Shown here: piece after piece, positions 1 through 9,338 of the stretch
How the letters are laid out: each line of letters opens with the position of its first letter
Numbering within the stretch: the stretch's first letter is position 1
Notes under the pieces: generated by a model
Seen by the model: only the letters and a program-made list of their open reading frames with translations
Database searches by the model: none
Told to the model about the DNA's origin: nothing
DNA from: Pholiota molesta
Lineage: Eukaryota > Basidiomycota > Agaricomycetes > Agaricales > Strophariaceae
Length of the DNA: 12,558 nucleotides
NCBI GenBank assembly: GCA_014925825.1
Contig: JACGCK010000593.1
Location: forward strand, 1-12,558
Direction: 5' to 3'
Position numbers and translations under genes: made by a program

Positions 1-33
1 CATTCATATCTAATCTAATCGAATATGATGGCG

Positions 34-125
34 CTGGGCCTTAGACAAACAAAAGCAAGCAGTTGGGACATGGCTGCATTTTGCATGGCTTATGTAATGT
101 ATATCTGTCTGATCTTATCATGATC
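34..125 (+). repeat. Left arm of a ~92-bp inverted repeat flanking the gene pair
   Basis: This stretch reappears in reverse complement at 10743-10834. The core from about 70 to 125 is nearly identical, with single-base differences near 100 and 110; the outer third has two small indels. No coding potential is evident. It lies just upstream of the promoter of gene A. Similarity stops near 34 and 125, so both ends are inside the window. It may be one end of a large element or one of many dispersed copies of a small repeat; this window cannot decide. Confidence 0.85.
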
Positions 126-140
126 ATTGCGATAAAATAC

Positions 141-235
141 GACCACACAAGAAAACGGTCCACCCTAATGTTTACATGGTATAAAATACTGGCCACAGCT
201 TGCTTGTCATCTTTTTTCCCAATCAACCAAGGCAA
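141..235 (+). promoter_or_regulatory. TATA-type promoter of gene A
   Basis: TATAAAAT occurs at 180-187, followed by a pyrimidine-rich stretch near 208-222, a usual setting for fungal transcription starts. The ATG of gene A is 117 nt past the TATA box. The block aligns with 4667-4760 upstream of gene B, gap-free from 141/4667 through the TATA position (180/4706), so it was copied with the gene. The transcription start itself is inferred. Confidence 0.6.
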
Positions 236-303
236 ACTGTGCCTGATTATCGTTGAGCTCATTCCATTAACGTAGATTCTAAGTGAAATATATAAGTGAG
301 AAT

Positions 304-3300
304 ATGACAACCTCAGCCGGTATGATGAATTGAACATGTAAAGTATATATGTATAACTTGAATTAAGACCTACCACTATAGATGGATCGTCCGTGCCCCG
401 TCGTGCACTATGCGAGGAAATCACAAAAGCTTCGTGGTATACTGATGCCGTGTTGACACAAACGGACTTCGGTGATTGTGTCAAGGCCAGGCCTGATATC
501 GAGGTGTGTAGTTACTCTCTTAACACTCGAAATATATAGAACTTTGGTTGACATCAATTCCCTGTAGGCGTTGGTTCATAATCTTTTGGTTCAGGAGGAC
601 ATGATCTTCAATAGCACAAAACAAGTGTTCTTGGATATGAGAACAATCTTGGGTCTTCAGCCTGTAACGAGTGCTCCAACACTTGTTTCTAAGGAATCTG
701 TGCCTTTAACCGGGAAGGCCTGGGCCAGACTATATCAGTTGAATTTGTACTACCGTTTGTTGGATCGAATCTGGCTGTACAATTCGCCACAAACATTCAA
801 CATTGTAAACCACGCAAAAACGCTGGAGAACAGTTCGTTCAAGGTGTGTGCGCTTCGAATTCTAATAAAATATCTTACATATCTTCCGGGTAGCCCTGGC
901 AAATTATCGAAAATCTACAACAGTTCTTGAAAGAAAAGCTGCCTTTAGAAGCCAAGTCAACCAGAACGTATGGACCCAGGTTGCTAGGAAGTGGATTACT
1001 CCAACAATTGAAGGATCTTGCATTGCTCGGACAATCAGGGAATGTCGCCAAAATACACCACAATATCTTGATGGCGGCTCTGAGTATTAACGTGCTTTCA
1101 GAAGTAAAGAAGCTCGACGATCCGATGCAAGATGCTACAGAACTAGAACACGAGCAGGAAAGCATTGTAGAAATCATATCGCATGCACAGTAAGTATTAT
1201 AATGTTAAGTGTACGCTTTGCATTGAATTGAGTTTACCGAATAGTCTCACGCGGGGCGAGGGAGATATCCTTCGCAACATGTTTGAGTGTGAAGCAGACG
1301 GAAAGGCCTCCCGTGTTGCAATTCACCGAACGTTGCATATCGCGATGGGAATATCTCCTCTTTTCTTAATGGCGCCCTATAAATTAGACCGGCAACGATG
1401 GTCAATTGCCGACATATACAAGGTTCCAGCTTGTCGTATTCTTCGGATATAATGATACTTATCTGATTTGTTAGGAGTCGCAACAATTGGGCAACTGGCG
1501 TTCACCACTATTAGTGAGAATGGAGAAGACAGTATTGGAAAATGTGTTTGGTGTGGCAAATGGTTCGTTGGATGCGTCTCAGGCATTTACGGCCATAATT
1601 CAAAGCCTCCCTTGGACTGAGATTAACGATATGCTTGCCGATGACCCTACAAATACAAGATTCCGACGCAGTACGCATATTCGTTTTGCATAATAGTATA
1701 GTAACTAACGAATCGATCTCATTTGGCGGAAATGTAGTTCATTCATCGGATGCGATACCACCTAATGTGTCATTGACAACCAGTGTTGACAAAGGAAAAG
1801 GAAGAGATGTGTCAACTTACCAAACAGATACCGTCGAGCAAAGGATGGAATCTGGTAATAACGATGATGAGCCGATGGACACAAGTATCGATGGCCAGGT
1901 AGGGAATGACAGAGATGCTGACAATCGCATGAATGTCGATGCTCATGCCGTCCAGCCTTTACCAAGAAATTCTTCACAGTCTCTGCGTTTCATTCTTCCA
2001 CCCTTATGGAAGGTCAGGACTGTACCAAGAAATTCTTCCGAGTCACACCGGATTACCATTCCGTCAACATCGAAAATACCAAAGCGCGGATCTACGTCGT
2101 CATCAGGTCTAACGAAACAAAAAAACACTAGGCGCAACCAAAAAGTTGCTGGGTCTTCAACTCCAAGCGCCGAGGGTTTGCTCCGCAGTATACCATTTCC
2201 CGCTGGTATAATCAAACCGGAAGTGGCAGTCAACCTTGAAGTTGGCAAAGGTTCTAGACCTGCTCAAGAGCTGCCTGTCCAAACATTGTTTTGCGCGAAA
2301 GGAACCGCCCACAAAGTTGTGTTCCGTGCCCATGTAAGTAGTGATTGTTCATATCCGTCTTCATCTATTGATCGACGCCGTAGTCGCCAGATATACTTGA
2401 TTTTTGGAAGAGGCATCTGGAATTAATCGAGCGTGGTTATATCAATAGACTGGCACCTCATGTCATTGATAATACCTCATCAACTTTTAGGATCGTGTCA
2501 TACAGTGATATGCAGTCTATGTCAATTACCGAGAAGTTGCAATTGTTGCGCAGGGGTCCAATCCTAGAGATTGATAGGCCATTCATCCCGCTATCATTCG
2601 ATAAGAAGGGGATGAAGTCACTACATTGTTCATTATCCGATACAATGCCAATTCAAAGTAGGTGTTAATTACGATTTACTTTACTATTATATGACGCTCC
2701 CTATACGCAGATCAATCTGGGGAATATCATGAATCAGTGGCATTCGGCACTCTAAATATGATGCTAGAAAGTCAACCCGGGACACCGTTAAACGCATTGA
2801 ATCTACCAATGCCTGGTGGTTTACAATCAGCAGGCGATTTGTCGAGTGACAATGTCGCATGGCAGGAGGCGATACACTCCCGGCAAAGCGTCCAACATTA
2901 TCTATACCCTGGGGCGATAATGCGTTGGGGACTTTGCGCCACTGCTGGAGCGTACCATACATTTCACGTAGACAGCGATGGTTTCGGCACATATGTGGAT
3001 GTCATGACGGGGAAAAAAGTGTGGTTAGTGATGCGGCCTTCAAACAACAATATCGACGACTTTTCAGAGTTCGGGGAGATCACCAGATATGTTGGGGAGT
3101 CTTTTGATCTTTTGAATGTCGGGGACAACAGCAGGATTGAGGCGGTTGTTTTAACCCCTGGAACTCGACTGTAGGCTTTCCTGTAATCTCTCCGACATTT
3201 TTTCTTAATACTACCTAAATCGACAGATATATGAGGCCAAATACGATGCACGCCGTTTACACACCCGAAAACTCAATATGCCACGGTGGCCACTTTTACT

Positions 3301-4274
3301 CAACGTCGACTCTGAAAGACACTTTATGTGGAATTATTCATGTATTCGTTGGTTACCGTGATGTCACGAACAACGACGATCGCGCACATTCGCGATTTTT
3401 ACTCCGCGAAATGATCGTCTTTTTCTTTGAAGGCCTGGAGCAACAATGTCTTGATCCGGATGGTTCGTCTCTTCTAATTATATATTACAATATTCTTTAC
3501 TATAACACATTATCAGATCCAGCATGGGAACATCTTCCTCATTTAAATCCGAATGTTTTGGACGAAGCTGACGCCAACACTATGCATGCAGTGGAAGAAC
3601 TGTTCGCAGCATGTAGCTTGGCCATATTTTCGAATGTGTTGGACGCACGAACATATTGGTACCACGATCTCGCCCTTAACGAAACACCAAGTAAACGTCA
3701 ACAACAGGAAATGGAGCATTACGATAGGAACGCAATGCCTGTAGAAGACCGCAATGCGTGTGCGCAAACTAGAGGATTGGCATACAGACTGCTGGAATGG
3801 TTTGCTAAACATTATTCCTTCGTTCCACTGAAAGGACAGACGGTGGTGAATTGTATCCAGCTTCTGGAGCAAAAACTTGCCGAGCAAGCGTACGCGATCT
3901 ATATGGCTAAAGCGATGGCTGTGGAAGGCAAACATCGAGGTGTGCTCAACTGTTCATTACAAGGAGTAAAGCGTCAGTTGCAGGGCGTTTTCGAAACCAA
4001 CTCTACCGCATATAATACTCTGGGACGCCTTTTTGAACAAGAAACGACCCCGCAATACGTGTATGCTGACTTCAAAGATTGGGGTATCGAAGTTGTACCA
4101 CAAACATCCGAATATGTGCCTGCAGAAAACGGTGCCGGCATATGGAAGCGAACACCTCTGGATCGCAAGTTTCAAGAAGGGTTTAGAGTCAATTTTGACA
4201 CCAGCTGTGAGTTTTGAATTATGCCATTTTCATGCCTACATGTTACTTACAATACACACACAGCTCATATGTAA
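304..4274 (+). CDS. Gene A: JmjC-domain Fe(II)/2OG dioxygenase-like protein, 12 exons
   Basis: Inferred exons: 304-319, 382-503, 568-843, 894-1189, 1245-1422, 1475-1670, 1738-2333, 2384-2657, 2711-3170, 3227-3462, 3517-4206, 4264-4274. They join in frame to 1116 codons plus TAA, and every junction is supported by gene B. The start is ATG at 304 (MTTSA, then G|AT = Asp across intron 1). Residues about 47-360 form a conserved N-terminal region I do not recognise (YGPRL..GSG, LQQLKDLA). Residues 362-560 are a Ser/Thr-rich, probably disordered linker with basic patches. Residues about 561-880 hold the JmjC domain: HVD at 737-739 (codons 2965-2973), Lys754 at Asp+15 as in KDM2/PHF8-type enzymes for 2-oxoglutarate, and distal His813 in MRPNTMHAVYTPENS, then CHGGHF. 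A C-terminal region of about 230 residues follows (YDRNAM...RGLAYRLLEWF). By family knowledge it is a nuclear histone or protein demethylase/hydroxylase; the substrate is unknown. Position -3 from the first iron His is His, where KDM2-type enzymes carry Thr. The last 11-nt exon depends on removing a 57-nt intron; unspliced, the protein ends at TGA 4217. Confidence 0.88.
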
Positions 4275-4374
4275 TGCAATTTTAATGTACAAGAGAGCTG
4301 CCTTGCTAAACGACGTTTCTTTGTCGGACTGCTGGGGCAGGGTCGCCAAGGGCGCGCGTCAGCAGGGCAAGTGA

Positions 4375-4404
4375 GGGGCTCGGGCAAGGGGATGGGCACT
4401 GGGG
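4375..4404 (+). other. G-quadruplex motif in the 3' flank of gene A
   Basis: Five G runs (4375-4378, 4382-4384, 4388-4391, 4394-4396, 4401-4404) are separated by loops of 3, 3, 2 and 4 nt. This satisfies the usual rule of four runs of at least three G with loops of at most seven. More G runs lie just upstream at 4334-4367. The motif is on the coding strand about 100 nt past the stop, so it would be in the 3' UTR RNA if the transcript reaches it. Confidence 0.75.
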
Positions 4405-4485
4405 CCCTTGGTTTTTATAGCACGAATGTAATTAGAGTAAGGTCCGACATGGGGTACTCCCCGACTGGACACTAAATTGACACAT

Positions 4486-4502
4486 AAAAAAAAAAAAAAA
4501 AA
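4486..4502 (+). repeat. A17 tract between genes A and B
   Basis: This is an uninterrupted run of 17 A, the longest homopolymer I noticed in the window. It is either a simple repeat or the fossil tail of a retroposed sequence. It could also act as a nucleosome-depleted element upstream of gene B, which is inference. Confidence 0.8.
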
Positions 4503-4550
4503 CTAAGAGATTTAAGTTCACGATTGCATGTATATTCAAAATGTCTCAGT

Positions 4551-4614
4551 ATTATGACGTACATGCGTCGAAAATGGCGTCGGGTCGCCTTTTTCGACGC
4601 CTGTACGTCATAAT
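4551..4614. repeat. 64-nt near-perfect hairpin (foldback) between the genes
   Basis: The left arm 4551-4579 and right arm 4586-4614 are 29 nt each, complementary except at two positions, with loop TCGGGT. The arm begins ATTATGACGTAC and includes the palindromic core GTAC and a TGACGT half-site. It lies about 90 nt upstream of the CATAAAAT box of gene B. It could be a foldback element, an RNA hairpin, a cruciform or paired operator sites. The fold is read directly; its function is unknown. Confidence 0.85.
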
Positions 4615-4615
4615 G

Positions 4616-4636
4616 TAAGTCACGGTTAAGTCACGG
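4616..4636 (+). repeat. Direct repeat TAAGTCACGG, two copies
   Basis: TAAGTCACGG occurs at 4616-4625 and 4627-4636, one helical turn apart (11 nt), right after the hairpin and before the promoter of gene B. The spacing suits a pair of factor-binding sites. I see no equivalent pair upstream of gene A, so it would be specific to B. Its regulatory role is inferred. Confidence 0.5.
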
Positions 4637-4666
4637 GTAGAAGCTGATGGCTTGACCGGGAAACAT

Positions 4667-4760
4667 GACCACACAACGAAACAGTCGGCCCTAATGTACC
4701 CATGGCATAAAATGTCTCACAAGGTTGTTCTTTTTTTTTCCTTCCCATCGCCCAAGTTCG
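4667..4760 (+). promoter_or_regulatory. Promoter of gene B, duplicated from gene A
   Basis: Homologous to 141-235. The TATA box of gene A corresponds to CATAAAAT at 4706-4713, a T-to-C change at the first base that should weaken it. A long T run (about 4729-4739) followed by CTTCCCATCG matches the pyrimidine stretch of the gene A promoter. The predicted ATG at 4826 is 113 nt past the TATA-like box, against 117 nt in gene A. Confidence 0.55.
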
Positions 4761-4825
4761 ACGCGTCATAACGTACATTAGATTAGAACAAGTTATAATT
4801 AAGGATACTACGATCTGTTAAAAGA

Positions 4826-7800
4826 ATGACAACCCAACAAGGTACGGAATACCAACCATTAAGTATGTTGCTGTGGTTGAGATTTGCTACAGATGGATCA
4901 CCTGTTCCCACCCGTGCGCGATGCCAGGAACTGGCGGAAATGCCATGGTACTCCCGATGCCGTTTTGGACTCAAGCGGACTTTGGAGCGTGTATTGAGGT
5001 GAAGCCTGAACTACAGGTACGTGCTTAGACGGTATCTATGCTTTTATTGGATTTTGACTAGTATTTAGGGTTTAGTTGACGGTCTGCTGGCTTTTGGAAA
5101 AAATCGCCTTCGTTAGCCACGACCAACCCTATTTGGATTTGATGAGGGTCCTGCGTTATCAATCTCCAGGAAGCACCTCCATGGTCACCGTTAAAGCAAA
5201 AGTACCAGAAAATGGGTCAGCTATGGGAAAGCTACATCGCATGCTCATATGTTACCGGTTGCTCGATCGTGTATATTCGTACCCACACCGTGACATATCC
5301 CTCGCGAGCAACATAATCCGTTATGAGAACAGGCTCGAAATTTCTAAATTGCCGGTATGTACTCGTTTTGAGCCCGAGTGTCAGATCGAAACTTAGCATA
5401 ACAAAGGATCATCATTATCGCCATATCGAGGATATCCGGCGGTTGTTGCAAGAATTCAGAACGAATGCTAGTCCTGCTCAGCCGACAAATAGGAACAAAA
5501 GTGTATCAAAGTCACACTCTACGATATACGGTCCAAGGCTTCCTCAAGGAAGTGGCATCCTTCAGCAATTGAAAGACCTGGCGGCACTTGGTCGGAACAA
5601 CCGCCTTCAAAAGATAGAACGAAACTTCTTGTTGACAGCTATGACGTTCAACTGGATGTCTTTTACTGGTAGTCCTGGTGCCCAGTCTGCCGGTACATCC
5701 AATCCCCATCAGCGGTCCGATAGCTCGGAGGAAGAACAAAATAAAGAACTTATAGCGATCGCACGGTATGATCCATCTAACATATAATAACATCTTATAA
5801 TCGTTTTCTACAGGAACACTACGGCTTTCAGTATGAGCGAAGTAGAAGTGCTAACAAACATGTTCTTATCTTCATCGGGTGGCAAAATGAAGACATCATC
5901 CGTGCACAGATCAGCGCATATAGCAATAGCGATAACACCAATGTTCTTAGTTGCACCTATTGAACTCGATAAATGTCGGTGGTCCCTTACAAGCATCCAC
6001 CAAGTACGTGACAATGCTCTTGTCTATTTATATGTACTCATTAAATTATACAGGAAGCTACTCGATTGGGTAACATATCTTTCCCCTTGCTTAAGCAGAT
6101 TGAGTCTACGATATTCGATGGTGTTTTCAACCTTGCTACAGGCTCGATGGATGTGACGCAGGTCATTGCGCATATACTGGACAATTTGCCCTGGAACGAA
6201 ATAGACGCCCTGGCTTTGGATGATCCAGTTAATGTTAGATACCGACGTCGTATGTGACTATATTCATATGATTTTGGTTGTATACTGATCGTTGTATAGT
6301 TGCTACTAGAGCTCCGGCTTCTGCAGTTCCTTTCACCACTGGCCATGCTATGTCATCAGTGGCGTCTTCATCCTCGATGGGCGGTGTACCACCAACACCT
6401 TCTCGACCAAAATCTCCGGCTGTAGCTTCTAAACAGCCTGTTCGTCATACTACACCATCTCAACTTGTACCTCCAAGCGCTCCTACTCAGTCGAGTATGT
6501 CGCCTCTAACACCAAGCCCATCGACACCGACACCATCTCAGCCTGCTTCTCACAATCCCAGTCCCAATACTACGCCCGCTCCGCCTGCCTCTCATGAACT
6601 AACTCCATCTACGCCGTCACAGTCTCAGGCTCCTTCTCGTGAACCCGGTCTCAACTCTACGCCCTCTCCGTCTCATACTCGGCCACCCACTCCCACTTCT
6701 GAAGACTCTCGAGGTCCTTCTCAGACACCCAGTCCCAATCGATTTCAACCTCCTGCTCGGAAACCCCGTTCTAGTTCGTCATCGTCAACTGAACCGTCGT
6801 CCGAAGGCAATGGTCCAGATAAACCAAACAATGTGGAACATGGAGACGATCCCATGGATAACGAAAATGGCGATAACGGAGACGAAGGTGACGATGACGA
6901 AGATGAAGAAGATACGATGGATGTTGATTTGCCTCCCAAAGAAACAAGTACTTCAGTCTCTTCAACTCCCATGGGTAGCTCGGATGAAAACGATGACGAT
7001 GATATGGAGGTTGACTTCCCACTTAAATCAAGGAAGACAACATCGCGCACTACATCCACACGATCAAGGCGCGATACCACAAAAAATCCTACTGGACCGA
7101 GGAAATCACGAAAGCGAAAGCATGACAACATTACTACCAAATCTTCCGAGCATGTTCGCGACAACACGCCCATCGTTGTTGAGGAATACATATCCATTCG
7201 AAACACACCGTTCCCAGAGGGTATAAAATTTGAGATAACAGAACCTAGTCTTGAAGTCACCGATAATCCTGTACCTCTGTCAGAATTACCTCCAGCAAGG
7301 GTGTTCTGTCCCGAGGGAAATGTTCATGATGTTACTTTCCGTGCACATGTATGTATTCTTTTTGCGACTATATTTATCTTTATCATCTTCTTATTATTTG
7401 TTATTTCATAGAATTCCTTTATGTTAGAGTTCTGGAGAACGCATGTGAAGAAGTTCGAGGAGATGTATATTGACGGAAAACCCTTGCATAAGGCTAATCC
7501 TGATGCATCAGCATTTACGGTGGTGACGTATAGTGTCATGCAAACGATGTCAACAGCCGCCAAATTGAAATTATTGCAACGGGGAATGATTCTCGAAACG
7601 GGTCGTCCAGTCAAGCCGATTTTATTCGACAAAAAGGGCATGCGTTCATTACAATGTTCGTTGGTAGGAGTTGTGGATATACAGGGTATGATATTATTAA
7701 ATTGGATTGATCATTTGTCTCAACGTCTCTATAGATCAATCACTAGATGGATCGGAGAATATGAACGATTGGATGGAAAAGGGGACACTCAATATGTTAC

Positions 7801-9338
7801 TCCAGTGCAAGGATAGAAAGGCGCTAAATGTGCTTGATATTCCTATGCCTGAGGGCACACATAGCGCTGAGGATTTTTCATCTGACAATGCGGCGTGGTG
7901 GGAGATGTTACAGTCGCCTTGGAATGTTGATAGCACCGCTGAGCGTCCGACTGCCGATATGTGTTGGGGTCTTTGCGCAACAACTGGTGCGGGACACACC
8001 TTCCACATGGATAGCGATGGCTTCGGTACCTACATCGAGGTCATAACGGGCGTAAAAGTGTGGCTGGTTGTGCGACCAAAGGATTGCGAAACGGGTGATT
8101 ATTCCGAATTCAGGCGAATCGATAAATTTATGGGTGAGGATTTCGACCTGCTTGACGTTGGTGAATGTTCGGTAGAAGCTGTTATCCTGACACCTGGTAC
8201 CCGATTGTAAGCCTTTTCAATTTATTAATTCTGTAATCATTTCTAACGTTGATATACCACAGGTACATGCGCCCAGGTACCATGCATGCTGCATATACCT
8301 CTGAAAATGTGATTTGTCATGGAGGACACTTCTATGCAACAGCCACGATGAAGGACACGTTATGTGGACTCATACAATCATTTGTTGCATCCAACTACAT
8401 GACCAACACCTACCATTCCGGCTCGCGTTTACTCCTTCGACGTATCATAACCTTTTATTTTGAAGGACTTGAACAAAATAAGTGGGATATGGATGGTTAG
8501 TGTAATTTTAGTTCTCTATTTAGAACGTTTTTCTAATTCGCAAATAGATCCTGTACGGGAGCATCTCCCAAAATTGATGCCCCTGGATGCAGCATCTGAT
8601 GATCCAGATGTAAACTCGATGGAGCATGCAGAAAATCTATTCTCTGCTTGTTGCTTGGCGATATTTTCAAACGTCTTGGATCCCAAAACGTATTGCCATC
8701 TGCAGGTTGACGTTGGTTGCAAACCAAACGAACAACAACAGGAAGAAATGGAAAGATATGACAGAAACGCCATGTCTGTCAAGGAGCGCAATGCTTGTGC
8801 GACAGTGAGAGGTCTCGCATACAAACTTCTTGATTGGTTCAGTTTCCATTATCGATTCGTTCCCTTGGCTTCTGAAGCTCCAAGTGAAAATGGCTCGGAC
8901 ACCCGCCAGATTTTGAATCAATGTTGGCGCAACAAGCATATGCGATCTACCTCGCGAAACAGAAGGCAGATGAAGAAGGACTTGATAGTTTCCCTGGATG
9001 TTCATTGATTTCACTTGAGCGACAGTTGCGAGGAATGTTTTCGCCAACATCAAAGGCCGACGCTCTATTGGAGGAACATTTCATGGATTCAACTCCACTG
9101 AAATTGTTACATGCTGACTTCAGCAAGTTGCAACTACGTGTTCTAACTCCAGCATTTGCGTATACGCCCACTGAGAAAAAGGTTGACATCTGGGTGAAAA
9201 CACCGTTGGACTGTGCTTTTGAACAAGGGTTCAAAGTTGACTTTGATATTAATATTGGTAAGTTTTGGTATATTGTTTTCTGCACATATATCTAATAGTT
9301 ACACAGGACGCCCGATGAAAAAGATGAAAAAAGCATAA
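4826..9338 (+). CDS. Gene B: tandem JmjC-domain paralogue, frame interrupted relative to gene A
   Basis: Exons by splice signals and alignment to gene A: 4826-4841, 4893-5016, 5076-5354, 5407-5765, 5814-6003, 6054-6249, 6300-7348, 7412-7685, 7735-8206, 8263-8495, 8548-9257, 9307-9338. Exons 6 (196 nt) and 8 (274 nt) match gene A in length exactly. The JmjC motifs are intact: HMD at 8004-8012, Lys at Asp+15, distal His at 8285-8287 within MRPGTMHAAYTSENV, then CHGGHF. Exon 7 is 1049 nt against 596 nt in A and encodes Ser/Pro/Thr-rich repeats, an Asp/Glu-rich block (6870-6940) and a basic nuclear-localisation-like patch (PRKSRKRKH). The tail GRPMKKMKKA is basic, unlike A. Two problems: exon 2 is 124 nt against 122, so the frame from ATG 4826 reaches TGA about 38 codons into exon 2; and exon 11 is out of frame by 2 nt. 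Starting at ATG 4921 avoids the first, and a 53-nt intron at 8884-8936 would fix the second, giving about 1278 residues. Otherwise it is a recent pseudogene. Confidence 0.75.

Larger units (their letters stand above)
4275..4550 (+). other. 3' flank of gene A: G-rich segment, then A-rich tract
   Basis: This non-coding stretch follows the stop codon of gene A. Positions 4330-4410 are much more GC-rich than the surroundings and carry many G runs. GGGGTACTCCCC at 4451-4462 can form a small hairpin, and a run of 17 A sits at 4486-4502. A GC-rich body ending in a long A run could be a retroposed SINE-like copy, but I found no convincing target duplication and no clear pol III A and B boxes. Confidence 0.4.

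Noticed and set aside
41..484. 147-codon minus-strand frame
   Set aside because: It is antisense to the promoter and first exons of gene A, has no homologous frame at gene B, and its peptide resembles nothing known.
1671..1701. A 31-nt intron in gene A
   Set aside because: It would keep the frame but is too short for this gene. The 67-nt version ending at 1737 has a CTAAC branch site and matches the phase in gene B.
4207..4217. Stop TGA at 4215 as the true end of gene A
   Set aside because: Gene B splices at the same codon with a clear GTAAGT donor, and GTGAGT..CAG is present here. The spliced end at 4274 is preferred, but this was not proven.
4440..4475. tRNA-like arm around GGGGTACTCCCC
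   Set aside because: There is only one hairpin, with no complete cloverleaf or clear A and B boxes.
6745..7260. 171-codon minus-strand Ser-rich frame
   Set aside because: It is the shadow of the Ser/Pro/Asp-rich low-complexity exon 7 of gene B, which explains its composition.
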